Shown: positions 52,035 through 60,079 of the stretch, one piece after another | Position numbering within the stretch: position 1 is the first letter of the stretch | Layout of the letters: each line of letters starts with the position of its first letter | NCBI GenBank assembly: GCA_964582375.1 | Contig: CAZORL010000002.1 | Coordinates: 72,843-136,842, forward strand | Reading direction: 5' to 3' | Source of the DNA: CAKSQF01 sp964582375 | GTDB taxonomy: Bacteria > Bacillota > Clostridia > Oscillospirales > CAG-272 | DNA: 64,000 bases | The notes under the pieces: generated by a model | Database searches by the model: none | What the model saw: the letters and a program-made list of their open reading frames with translations, nothing else | What the model was told of the DNA's origin: nothing | Made by a program: the position numbers and the translations under genes

Positions 52035-52062
52035 TTGATTTTTTTTAATTCTGTGATATAAT
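52035..52062 (+). promoter_or_regulatory. Sigma-A promoter of ppdK
   Basis: TTGATT (52035-52040) and TATAAT (52057-52062) are 16 bases apart, with TGA before the -10. A small hairpin (AACGGT with ACCGTT, near 52065-52084) lies in the leader, and GGAGGT at 52106-52111 is the ribosome binding site. Confidence 0.78.
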
Positions 52063-52121
52063 TAAACGGTGCTAAAAAAACCGTTAGTATATTTCAGAAT
52101 TTTGTGGAGGTATAAAGATTT

Positions 52122-54749
52122 ATGGCAAACAAATATTGCTATCTTTTTACAGAAGGTAACGCAAGCATGCGCGAGCTCCTCGGCGGTAAGGGTGCAAACC
52201 TTGCAGAGATGACCAACATCGGTCTTCCGGTTCCCCAGGGCTTTACGATCACTACAGAGGCATGCACTCAGTATTATGAAGACGGCAGACAGATCAACGA
52301 TTCCATCATGGCTGAGATCATGGAGTACATTTCCAAGATGGAAGAGGTTACCGGCAAGAAGTTCGGTGACAAAAAGAACCCCCTTCTCGTATCGGTTCGT
52401 TCGGGTGCGCGTGCATCCATGCCGGGTATGATGGACACGATCCTCAACCTCGGTCTTAACGAAGAGGTCGTCGAGACCATCGCCGAGATGTCGGGCAATC
52501 CGAGATGGGCATGGGACTGCTACAGAAGATTTATCCAGATGTACTCCGACGTCGTTATGGAAGTCGGCAAGAAGTACTTCGAGCAGCTCATCGACGCAAT
52601 GAAAGAAAATAAGGGCGTTAAGTTTGACGTAGATCTTACCGCTGACGACCTCAAGGAGCTTGCAAATCAGTTCAAGGCAGAATACAAGAGCAAGATCGGT
52701 GTGGACTTCCCCTCCGACCCCAAGGATCAGCTCATTGGTGCTATCAAAGCAGTTTTCCGTTCGTGGGACAACCCCCGTGCGAACGTTTATCGCCGCGACA
52801 ACGACATTCCCTACAGCTGGGGCACTGCCGTTAACGTACAGATGATGGCATTCGGTAACATGGGCGATGACTGCGGCACAGGCGTTGCATTCACCCGTGA
52901 CCCCGCAACAGGCGCAAAGGGTCTGTTCGGCGAGTTCCTGACCAACGCACAGGGCGAGGACGTTGTTGCAGGCGTTCGTACTCCTATGCACATTTCCGAG
53001 ATGGAAGAAAAGTTCCCCGAGGCGTTCAAGCAGTTCAATCAGGTCTGCGCAACCCTCGAAAATCACTACAGAGACATGCAGGATATGGAGTTCACCGTTG
53101 AGCACGGCAAGCTCTATATGCTTCAGACCAGAAATGGTAAGAGAACCGCTCAGGCAGCTCTCAAGATCGCTTGCGATCTTGTTGACGAAGGCATGAGAAC
53201 CGAGGAAGAGGCTGTCCTCATGATCGATCCTCGTAACCTCGACACACTTCTCCACCCGCAGTTTGATGCGAAGGCACTCAAGGCAGCAAATCCCGTAGGC
53301 AAGGGTCTCGGCGCATCGCCCGGAGCAGCTTGCGGAAAGATCGTCTTCTCTGCAGAGGACGCAGTTGAGTGGAAAGAGCGCGGCGAAAAGGTCGTTCTCG
53401 TTCGTCTTGAGACCTCTCCCGAGGATATCACGGGCATGAAGGCTGCACAGGGCATTCTGACCGTTCGCGGCGGTATGACCTCTCACGCAGCAGTCGTTGC
53501 ACGCGGCATGGGTACCTGCTGTGTATCCGGTTGCGGCGACATTAAGATGGATGAAGAAAACAAGAAGTTCGAACTCGCAGGAAAGGTATACCACGAGGGC
53601 GATCCGATCTCCATCGACGGAACCACCGGTAACATCTACGACGGAATCATCCCCACCGTTGACGCTACCATCGCAGGCGAGTTTGGCAGAGTTATGGCAT
53701 GGGCTGACAAGTTCAGAAAGCTTCAGGTAAGAACTAACGCCGACACTCCCGCTGATGCAAAGAAGGCTCGCGAGCTTGGCGCAGAGGGTATCGGCCTTTG
53801 CCGTACCGAGCACATGTTCTTCGAGGCAGAGAGAATTGCCGCATTCCGTGAGATGATCTGCTCTGACACCGTTGAGGAGAGAGAGGCAGCTCTTGACAAG
53901 ATCGAGCCTATGCAGCAAGGCGACTTCGAGGCTCTTTATGAGGCACTCGAGGGCAACCCTGTTACCATTCGTTTCCTTGATCCCCCGCTCCACGAATTTG
54001 TTCCCACCGAAGAGGCTGACATCGAGCTGCTTGCAGCAACTCAGGGCAAATCGGTTGAGACCATTAAGAATATCATCAACTCGCTCCACGAGTTCAACCC
54101 GATGATGGGTCACCGCGGATGCCGTCTTGCAGTAACCTACCCCGAGATCGCAAAGATGCAGACCAAGGCAGTTATCAAGGCAGCTATCAACGTTAAGAAG
54201 GCTCATCCCGATTGGAAGATCGTCCCCGAGATCATGATTCCTCTCGTAGGCGAGATCAAAGAGCTTAAGTTCGTTAAGGACGTCGTTGTTAAGACCGCTG
54301 ATGCTGTTATCGCAGAGGCAGGTGCTGATCTCCATTACGAAGTCGGCACAATGATCGAGATCCCGAGAGCAGCTCTTACCGCTGATGACATCGCACAAGA
54401 GGCTGAGTTCTTCTGCTTCGGCACAAACGACCTGACTCAGATGACCTATGGCTTCTCGCGTGATGACGCAGGCAAGTTCCTGAATGCTTACTATGAGACC
54501 AAGATCTTCGAGAACGATCCCTTCGCAAAGCTCGACCAGGTTGGCGTAGGCAAGCTCATGGAAATGGCTACCACTCTCGGCAGAAAGGTTCGCCCCGATA
54601 TGCATATCGGTATCTGCGGCGAGCACGGCGGTGATCCGTCCTCGATCGAGTTCTGCCACAAGATCGGTCTGTCCTATGTTTCCTGCTCGCCCTTCAGAGT
54701 GCCGATCGCACGTCTCGCAGCAGCACAGGCAGCTATCAACAATAAATAA
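52122..54749 (+). CDS. ppdK: Pyruvate, phosphate dikinase
   Basis: Interconverts pyruvate + ATP + Pi and PEP + AMP + PPi. In anaerobic Clostridia it works with PPi in glycolysis or gluconeogenesis. 875 residues: an N-terminal ATP-grasp domain (FTEGNASMRELLGGKGANLAEM, VSVRSGARASMPGMMDTILNLG), a swivelling phosphohistidine domain with catalytic His455 in GGMTSHAAVVARGMG, and a C-terminal PEP/pyruvate-binding barrel (LGAEGIGLCRTEHMFFE, FFCFGTNDLTQMTYGFSRDD) with Cys832 in ICGEHGGDP. These match the Clostridium symbiosum enzyme in spacing. Codon choice is far more biased than in its neighbours, as expected for an abundant enzyme. That bias creates a long, non-coding antisense frame. It is monocistronic with a strong promoter and terminator. 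Confidence 0.98.
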   Translation: MANKYCYLFTEGNASMRELLGGKGANLAEMTNIGLPVPQGFTITTEACTQYYEDGRQINDSIMAEIMEYISKMEEVTGKKFGDKKNPLLVSVRSGARASMPGMMDTILNLGLNEEVVETIAEMSGNPRWAWDCYRRFIQMYSDVVMEVGKKYFEQLIDAMKENKGVKFDVDLTADDLKELANQFKAEYKSKIGVDFPSDPKDQLIGAIKAVFRSWDNPRANVYRRDNDIPYSWGTAVNVQMMAFGNMGDDCGTGVAFTRDPATGAKGLFGEFLTNAQGEDVVAGVRTPMHISEMEEKFPEAFKQFNQVCATLENHYRDMQDMEFTVEHGKLYMLQTRNGKRTAQAALKIACDLVDEGMRTEEEAVLMIDPRNLDTLLHPQFDAKALKAANPVGKGLGASPGAACGKIVFSAEDAVEWKERGEKVVLVRLETSPEDITGMKAAQGILTVRGGMTSHAAVVARGMGTCCVSGCGDIKMDEENKKFELAGKVYHEGDPISIDGTTGNIYDGIIPTVDATIAGEFGRVMAWADKFRKLQVRTNADTPADAKKARELGAEGIGLCRTEHMFFEAERIAAFREMICSDTVEEREAALDKIEPMQQGDFEALYEALEGNPVTIRFLDPPLHEFVPTEEADIELLAATQGKSVETIKNIINSLHEFNPMMGHRGCRLAVTYPEIAKMQTKAVIKAAINVKKAHPDWKIVPEIMIPLVGEIKELKFVKDVVVKTADAVIAEAGADLHYEVGTMIEIPRAALTADDIAQEAEFFCFGTNDLTQMTYGFSRDDAGKFLNAYYETKIFENDPFAKLDQVGVGKLMEMATTLGRKVRPDMHIGICGEHGGDPSSIEFCHKIGLSYVSCSPFRVPIARLAAAQAAINNK

Positions 54750-54780
54750 TCACTCGGTCTGATTTGTGACCGACACACAA

Positions 54781-54819
54781 AACCCACCTTGCAGATTTTG
54801 GTCTGCGAGGTGGGTTTTT
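54781..54819 (+). terminator. Terminator after ppdK
   Basis: AACCCACCTTGCAGA (54781-54795) pairs with 54802-54816 (one T-G pair) around a six-base loop, followed by TTT. The remaining 120 bases to azlD show no gene or motif. Confidence 0.92.
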
Positions 54820-54939
54820 ATTGAGCTATACATTTCTTTCATTGCAAGCAGCCGTTACAGATCGGTCTTGATCCGCAGTCCAAGCAGTTTTTGCCGTAAT
54901 ACAGTTATTCGGGCTCGATCATCTGTCCGTCCATGATTT

Positions 54940-55245
54940 TTATATAAACAGTTCGACAAGAAGCACGCTGACGCAGGATGCCGCCGAGACGACAAACAGA
55001 TTTCCCGAAAAGAGTGCGGTGACAACGCCGACAGCAAGTGCAATGATGCCCGAGATCGGTGAGGATGTTGCATGTATGATCGCGGGAAACGCCATTACCG
55101 TAAGCGTCACATATGGCAGATAATAGAGAAACGAGCGGATGAATTTGTTCTTTATCGGCTTTTTGATAAGTGTCAGCGGCAGAATGCGGATCACATATGT
55201 AACAGCAGCCGCGACAAAAATATATATATACAATTCAATGTTCAT
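54940..55245 (-). CDS. azlD: Branched-chain amino acid exporter small subunit AzlD
   Basis: About 101 residues with four predicted membrane helices, the size and profile of AzlD. Conserved features are the YVIRILPLTLIKKPIKNKFI segment after helix 1 and FLYYLPYVTLTVMAFPAI. AzlD pairs with AzlC to form a two-component exporter for branched-chain amino acids (and analogues such as azaleucine) in Bacillus. The frame has ATGs at 55251 and 55245. AAGGAGG is better spaced from the second. It overlaps the azlC stop by about ten bases, so the two subunits are translationally coupled. Confidence 0.9.
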   Translation of the reverse strand: MNIELYIYIFVAAAVTYVIRILPLTLIKKPIKNKFIRSFLYYLPYVTLTVMAFPAIIHATSSPISGIIALAVGVVTALFSGNLFVVSAASCVSVLLVELFI

Positions 55246-55984
55246 TTGCATTTTCCTCCTTTATCGGAAACAGGATCGCCGCACCCGCCGCAATGATAAC
55301 TGTCAGAATGATCACCCTAATGCTCTCAGACAGTGTGCTGAGAATCGGCAACAGCGAAAATACGAGTGAGAAAATCGCAGATGTCAAAACGACGGCTGCA
55401 ATTTTGGCATTTCGCTTGGCCGTGGGAACGACAGATGCGACAAACATTCCGTAAAGGCTCACTCCGAGTGCGCTCTGCAATTTTGTGCCGATTATATTTC
55501 CCACCGCGACCCCAACGCCCGTTCCGACGCACCATCCGGGAACTGCGAGAGTCATCATTCCGAGGTAAAAATAGGGATTCAACTTTCTACTCTGCATGAT
55601 ACCGATGCCAAACATCTCATCGGTTACTGCGAAACCGAGTAAAACTCTATGCCAATTTTTTGTCCGTCCGTCGAGCTTTCCGGACAGTGCGCATGACATT
55701 AGGAAATATCGCATATTTGCGACGGCGATCGACAGAGCGGTCTGGAGATATCCGACACCGCCCGCAAACGCCGAGAAGAGCGCATATCCGCCGGCGGAGG
55801 CATTTAGAAGCAGGCTTGAGAGCGATGCCGAAAAGACATCAAATCCCGCCCGTCCCGCGGCAAGACCGAGCGAAAACGAGACTGCGAAATATCCGAAACA
55901 GATCGGTATGCCGTTTTTCATGCCACGTTTGTATTCAGAAAAATTTTCTTTCTTTTCTATTATTTTATCAATTTTATCTGCCAT
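55235..55984 (-). CDS. azlC: Branched-chain amino acid exporter large subunit AzlC
   Basis: 249 residues with seven or eight membrane helices. AzlC-type motifs are GIPICFGYFAVSFSLGLAAGRAG, LLLNASAGGYALF, ANMRYFLMSCALS, FAVTDEMFGIG and the GMFVASVVPTAKR segment. With AzlD it forms a cytoplasmic-membrane exporter. A charged N-terminal tail of about 22 residues precedes helix 1. The ATG at 55982-55984 has GGAGAAG somewhat far upstream. The 160-base region to the divergent polymerase gene shows no clear minus-strand promoter, and no Lrp-type regulator is adjacent. Confidence 0.92.
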   Translation of the reverse strand: MADKIDKIIEKKENFSEYKRGMKNGIPICFGYFAVSFSLGLAAGRAGFDVFSASLSSLLLNASAGGYALFSAFAGGVGYLQTALSIAVANMRYFLMSCALSGKLDGRTKNWHRVLLGFAVTDEMFGIGIMQSRKLNPYFYLGMMTLAVPGWCVGTGVGVAVGNIIGTKLQSALGVSLYGMFVASVVPTAKRNAKIAAVVLTSAIFSLVFSLLPILSTLSESIRVIILTVIIAAGAAILFPIKEENANEH

Positions 55985-56067
55985 AACTTGTAAATTCTTC
56001 TCCGCTTTTGGGTTTTTCGACTATTTATTATACACCTAAATTTGCCATCTGTCAAGAGGAAATTTTA

Positions 56068-56080
56068 CGAACATTTGTTC
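56068..56080. promoter_or_regulatory. LexA (SOS) box
   Basis: CGAACATTTGTTC contains the Gram-positive SOS core GAAC-N4-GTTC and ends on the base before the -35 element of the Y-family polymerase promoter. LexA binding there would block the promoter, giving damage-inducible expression. Confidence 0.8.
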
Positions 56081-56109
56081 TTGACATTTTGAGATATATG
56101 TGGTATAAT
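56081..56109 (+). promoter_or_regulatory. Perfect consensus promoter of the Y-family polymerase cassette
   Basis: TTGACA (56081-56086) and TATAAT (56104-56109) are 17 bases apart, 35 bases before the ATG and directly next to the LexA box. Confidence 0.92.
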
Positions 56110-56143
56110 ATATGTAAACAGATCAGTCGAGGAGGTAAGTGTC

Positions 56144-57415
56144 ATGAGCGGTGAGGAGAAAACATATTTTGTGATAGACCTGAAATCATTTTTTGCGTCG
56201 GTCGAATGCGTCGAGCGCGGGCTCGATCCGATGAAGACGTTGCTGGTCGTTGCCGATCCCGATCGAACCGAAGGTACGATATGTCTGGCTGTCACGCCGG
56301 CGATGAAGGCACTTGGCGTCAAAAACAGATGCAGGGTCTACGAAATACCGAAATCCATAAATTACATCACCGCGCCACCGCGAATGAAGCTGTACATCGA
56401 TTATTCGGCGCGCATATACAGTCTGTATCTGAAATATTTTTCGGCAAGCGACATGCACATATATTCGATCGACGAGGTTTTTATCGATGCAACGCATTAT
56501 CTGTCACTCTACGGAAAATCGCCTTGGGAGCTTGCCGATTTCATCATGAACGAAATTTATGAAAATATCGGCGTTCGCGCAACCTGTGGGATCGGGACTA
56601 ATATGTATCTTGCCAAGATCGCGCTCGACATTATGGCGAAGCATTCGCCGAGCTTTATCGGGTACTTAGACGAGGAAATTTACAAGGAGTCTCTATGGGA
56701 GCACCGTCCGCTGACCGATTTTTGGCGGATCGGGTCGGGGACGGCGGCAAGGCTCGAAAAACATCTGATCTACACCATGGGCGACATCGCAAGAGCACCC
56801 GAAGATCTCATATACAAGTTATTCGGCATTGACGGCGAACTGCTGATCGATCATGCGTGGGGGCGTGAACCGACATCGATTGCGGACATAAAGGCATATT
56901 CGCCGCAAACAAACTCGATATCATCGGGGCAAGTCCTGCCGCGCGACTACAGTTATGACGAGACGAAAACCATCATCAAGGAGATGGTCGATAATCTTGC
57001 GCTGTCGCTTATTGAAAGAGGTGTACTCGTGCGGTCAGTTATGCTCGACATCGGCTATTCTGCGCGATACAGGGTCGAAAACTCGCATGCCAGTCTTACC
57101 CTTCCAAGCCCAACAAGTGCCGCCAGCGTGCTGATATCGACCTTTATGGAGCTTTTTGAAAAAATCGTTGACAGATCGGCAAAAATACGCAAGATCAACA
57201 TTGCGTTCTGCCGATTGACGCGAGATATTGACATCGAATATGATCTTTTCACCGATATCACCGCGCTTGAACGCGAAAAGCGATTGCAGACGACGATTTT
57301 GTCAATAAAAAAGCGATTTGGCAAAAATTCGGTGTTAAAGCTACTCAGCTTTGAGCCAGAGGCGACAATGCGCGAGCGGAACTCGCAGATAGGAGGTCAC
57401 AAGAGCGGTGAATAG
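56144..57415 (+). CDS. Y-family translesion DNA polymerase (UvrX/UmuC-like)
   Basis: An error-prone polymerase for lesion bypass. 423 residues. The palm carboxylates are present: Asp12 in FVIDLKSFFASVE and Asp110-Glu111 in YSIDEVFID. The helix-hairpin-helix/thumb region (ATCGIGTNMYLAKIALDIMAK, DFWRIGSGTAARLEK) and the little-finger domain (residues about 285-400) are complete. The pattern fits the ImpB/MucB/SamB group that in Firmicutes (UvrX, YqjW) is paired with YolD-type proteins, and such a partner follows here. The strong promoter with an adjacent LexA box implies SOS control. A GAGGAGG-type ribosome binding site precedes the ATG. A chromosomal or formerly mobile origin cannot be told from this sequence. 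Confidence 0.93.
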   Translation: MSGEEKTYFVIDLKSFFASVECVERGLDPMKTLLVVADPDRTEGTICLAVTPAMKALGVKNRCRVYEIPKSINYITAPPRMKLYIDYSARIYSLYLKYFSASDMHIYSIDEVFIDATHYLSLYGKSPWELADFIMNEIYENIGVRATCGIGTNMYLAKIALDIMAKHSPSFIGYLDEEIYKESLWEHRPLTDFWRIGSGTAARLEKHLIYTMGDIARAPEDLIYKLFGIDGELLIDHAWGREPTSIADIKAYSPQTNSISSGQVLPRDYSYDETKTIIKEMVDNLALSLIERGVLVRSVMLDIGYSARYRVENSHASLTLPSPTSAASVLISTFMELFEKIVDRSAKIRKINIAFCRLTRDIDIEYDLFTDITALEREKRLQTTILSIKKRFGKNSVLKLLSFEPEATMRERNSQIGGHKSGE

Positions 57416-57764
57416 AAAAAAGATGCCGATTCACGAGCGAGCAAAGCAATTCGCACCGTATGCCGCGCTGCCCGAATTGTCACCTACCCTTAGGAGGATC
57501 GAGGCGGACAAACACGAGGAGCGGATCGAGCTGTCTGATTATGTCGCCGCCCAAATAAATGATCGCCTGCTCTCGGCGCGTGTCGGGATGTGGGCATGCG
57601 TGCAATATTACGATGGCAGGCGTTATGTTGCGGAAAGCGGGAGGGTAGGTGCGATCGATCTGGCATTTCAAACGATCAAGATCGACGGCAAGCTGATTTT
57701 CATGGGGGACATCGCCGCCGTTTACATTGAAGAAGAAAATTCCAAAAAATCCGTCAAATTATAA
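57408..57764 (+). CDS. YolD-like protein
   Basis: 118 residues. The hallmark of the YolD family, IHERAKQFAPYAALPELSPTLRRIE, opens the protein, followed by a beta-rich C-terminal half (GMWACVQYYDGRRYVAESG, GAIDLAFQTIKIDGKLIFMGDIAAV). YolD-like proteins are encoded next to Y-family polymerases (YqjX/YqjW, YolD/UvrX) and are thought to act with them in SOS mutagenesis, although the mechanism is unclear. It starts with GTG at 57408, ten bases after GGAGGT, overlapping the polymerase stop by eight bases. An ATG five codons later is an alternative. No terminator is visible before the next promoter. Confidence 0.9.
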   Translation: MNRKKMPIHERAKQFAPYAALPELSPTLRRIEADKHEERIELSDYVAAQINDRLLSARVGMWACVQYYDGRRYVAESGRVGAIDLAFQTIKIDGKLIFMGDIAAVYIEEENSKKSVKL

Positions 57765-57772
57765 TAAAATAC

Positions 57773-57801
57773 TTGATTTATTACGAGTTTTGTGATATAA
57801 T
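57773..57801 (+). promoter_or_regulatory. Sigma-A promoter of the zinc-ribbon membrane protein gene
   Basis: TTGATT (57773-57778) and TATAAT (57796-57801) are 17 bases apart, with TGA before the -10. The -10 region TGTGATATAATT is identical to that of ppdK. Confidence 0.78.
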
Positions 57802-57839
57802 TGAGTTGCAATAATACGACATTTTGGAAGGTTTTTGAA

Positions 57840-58679
57840 ATGAAATGCAACAATTGCGGATATGAAGAGAACGGAACGTTCAGATTCTGCCCTGCTTGCG
57901 GCAAGGATCATGGCGGTGAGCAGATCTTCACACCACCAACTCCGACAGTACGCGACAAAGCACTTGCGATGTTGAAAGATGACGGATTCCTTGTTCTATG
58001 CATACTTGAAACGGTGGCAGTTTCAGCCGGGCTGTTTAGCGGAGCCGGAAATCTGCTTAGCATACTGTTCACGATCTTTTTGTGGATGGCATGGGCGAAG
58101 GGACGCAGAGATGAGCTTGACATTGGCAGCATGCGCAGAATAAGCGGAACGATCTTTGCCAACTATATCATCAACTGGGTCTTGTTTGGGCCCGTGACTC
58201 TTTCCGGCATCATAGTCACCGCACTTGCGGGTGTGATAGCATCGATGAGCGAAATCGAAGACCTCTTCAGAGAGTTCAGCATAACCTATGAGTTTGATGA
58301 ATTCAAATATGCGTTCGATAACTTATTTAGCACAATCGATTTTGTCCCCGAAGTGCTTTCAGTTGTAATCGTGGCGATAGGCATAGTGCTTATACTTGTC
58401 GCCGTCGTTGTCGCACTTGTCAATGTACTTGGTGTCGGAAAAATGCACAAATTTGCGAAATCTCTTTACATTTCGGCAGGAAACAATGACAACTCGATTG
58501 TATGTCTGAAAGGTGCAAAGGTTTGGATGCTCATTTGCGGGATCTGCTCGGCACTGACGACGATCGACGCCTTGATGACGATCACAACACTACCGCTTGC
58601 GTTTATATCAAACGCATGCACCGCGGCGGTCTATATTGTCGCTTTTATACTGCTCAACAAACATTTTGATAACCGATGA
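57840..58679 (+). CDS. Zinc-ribbon membrane protein of unknown function
   Basis: About 279 residues. An N-terminal zinc ribbon, CNNCGYEENGTFRFCPACG (CxxC-x11-CxxC), is followed by a short linker and about six predicted membrane helices, with a charged loop between two of them (EDLFREFSITYEFDEFKYAF). Small zinc-ribbon plus multi-helix proteins are common in Firmicutes and mostly uncharacterised, and no family is assigned. The longer frame begins inside the promoter -10 at 57801. The ATG at 57840 with GGAAGG is the start (MKCNNCGYEE). It has its own promoter and a bidirectional terminator, so it is a single-gene unit. Confidence 0.85.
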   Translation: MKCNNCGYEENGTFRFCPACGKDHGGEQIFTPPTPTVRDKALAMLKDDGFLVLCILETVAVSAGLFSGAGNLLSILFTIFLWMAWAKGRRDELDIGSMRRISGTIFANYIINWVLFGPVTLSGIIVTALAGVIASMSEIEDLFREFSITYEFDEFKYAFDNLFSTIDFVPEVLSVVIVAIGIVLILVAVVVALVNVLGVGKMHKFAKSLYISAGNNDNSIVCLKGAKVWMLICGICSALTTIDALMTITTLPLAFISNACTAAVYIVAFILLNKHFDNR

Positions 58680-58691
58680 TTCCATAAAACA

Positions 58692-58719
58692 AAAAACCTC
58701 CGAAATCGGAGGTTTTTTT
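58692..58719. terminator. Bidirectional terminator between convergent genes
   Basis: AAAAAACCTCCG (58692-58703) pairs with 58708-58719 around AAAT. The T run and A run make it work on both strands between stops at 58679 and 58736. Confidence 0.92.
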
Positions 58720-58735
58720 GTTTTATAATTTTAGA

Positions 58736-60043
58736 TCAAGCTTCTTTTACAGGGCCAAGAACGATAGTCGAATTTCCGTCGCGGTCAAGGTTTGCGATAT
58801 ATTTCTTAAGGAGAATGATATCGCTACTGTTGATCTTGCCGTCGCCATTCGCATCAGCACCGAGAGAAACCTCAATAGTCGAAGCACCTGTCGAACCATC
58901 ATAGTTTGCAACATATTTTTTGATCATAATGATATCAGCCGAGTTGACCTTACCATCGCCGTTTGCATCACCGTAGACAAATGTAGGTACATAATAACCG
59001 CATTCGCAGTGACCATCGTCAGAAAGGAGATGGTCAGCCACGTCAATTATCTTCTCACAATCGGCACAGGTATGCCAATGCTTGTCAGCATCAAATTCCC
59101 ACGCATCAGAAGCTGTGTGACCTGTGGGTCTTGTCTGGAATTGTGCGATAAGAAGTTTTCCGCAGACAGTGCACTTCTTGCCTTCAGAAAGACCGGGCTC
59201 GGTGCAAGTAGGATCTTTGCCGGGGAGAACTTCCTCGGTGTGTTCGAGTGCGTCGACTACTTCCTGAGCGACGAAAACTTCGCTACACCTTGCACAGTGA
59301 CTACCTTCGGTAAGACCTGTTTCTGTACAAGTGGGATCAACTGCCTCATCAACAACAATCTGATGTCTAAGAGGCGGAAGATCGAGCTGAAGCTTAACAA
59401 GTTTCTCACAATAAGAGCAGTGAGTGCCGGCGGTTCTACCGGGTTCTGTGCATGTACGTATTACAGCTGCATCGACAACCTCAGTATGAACATGCGTTGC
59501 CCAATCGACAACCTTAAGTACACAACCACTGGTGGAAACAGTCAAGTTATCGGCTTTACCATCTGCGTCAACGATATTTTTCGTTGAGGTCGAGAGATTA
59601 ATGCTTGTTACGTCCTCATAGCCTTCAGCAATATTGAAAGTTACAGCGACAACAAAACCGGTCTGCTCATAAAGAGTCTTGCTGAATCCGGGCATCGTAC
59701 CGATTGTTATAACGACTCTGCCTCCGGATTTTGTCATAACTTTAACTGCCGAGGGGAACTGCGTGCCTTCTGTTGAATAATTCGGATCGTCTTTGTCTTC
59801 GACATAAGTAAGGACATCGGTGTCATATGTCATTGTGACCTGAGCCCATGTAAAGCCCGCGTTTACAGGAACATTTACATTTACGGTAACGGTGCCGCCT
59901 GCTGACACGACGGAGGGAGCCTCCGCCGTGAAAGCAAGATCAGGATCAGCAACCTCTACAGGTTCGGAGGCGGATGCCGAAATCGAAAGCGCAAACACTG
60001 CAACAATGACAAGCAACAGGGTTATAAGCTTTGTTCTTTTCAC
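58736..60043 (-). CDS. Secreted cohesin-like / Cys-repeat / dockerin protein
   Basis: 435 residues. A signal peptide (about 1-26, cleavage near SASA/SEP) is followed by a cohesin-like beta-sandwich (about 33-187; GGTVTVNVNVPVNAGFTWAQ, VTMTYDTDVLTY, GFVVAVTFNIAEGYED). Three or four Cys-rich repeats (about 188-345) come next, of the form PTCTExGLxxGxxCxxCgk...GH (DPTCTETGLTEGSHCARC, DPTCTEPGLSEGKKCTVCGK). A clear type I dockerin (about 355-425) has two Ca-binding EF-hand-like halves, DANGDGKVNSADIIMIKKY and DANGDGKINSSDIILLKKY. It is therefore a secreted protein able to dock onto a cohesin and perhaps bind partners itself. GTG at 60041-60043, eight bases after GGAGG, is the start. An out-of-frame ATG-AAG-TGA overlaps it. 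It lies 36 bases downstream of the larger paralogue. Confidence 0.85.
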   Translation of the reverse strand: MKRTKLITLLLVIVAVFALSISASASEPVEVADPDLAFTAEAPSVVSAGGTVTVNVNVPVNAGFTWAQVTMTYDTDVLTYVEDKDDPNYSTEGTQFPSAVKVMTKSGGRVVITIGTMPGFSKTLYEQTGFVVAVTFNIAEGYEDVTSINLSTSTKNIVDADGKADNLTVSTSGCVLKVVDWATHVHTEVVDAAVIRTCTEPGRTAGTHCSYCEKLVKLQLDLPPLRHQIVVDEAVDPTCTETGLTEGSHCARCSEVFVAQEVVDALEHTEEVLPGKDPTCTEPGLSEGKKCTVCGKLLIAQFQTRPTGHTASDAWEFDADKHWHTCADCEKIIDVADHLLSDDGHCECGYYVPTFVYGDANGDGKVNSADIIMIKKYVANYDGSTGASTIEVSLGADANGDGKINSSDIILLKKYIANLDRDGNSTIVLGPVKEA

Positions 60044-60079
60044 TTCATAATCCTCCTATATCCTAATCTGAGCACAGAA

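Noticed and set aside
52062..54659. Very long antisense ORF (865 codons) opposite ppdK
   Set aside because: It is codon-aligned with ppdK. In that register antisense stops correspond to TTA, CTA and TCA codons, which this highly expressed gene avoids. No ribosome binding site or recognisable domain exists, so it is a codon-bias artefact.
54855..55073. Short minus-strand ORF of 72 codons between ppdK and azlD
   Set aside because: It overlaps azlD out of frame, lacks a ribosome binding site and has an arginine/serine/histidine-rich shadow composition.
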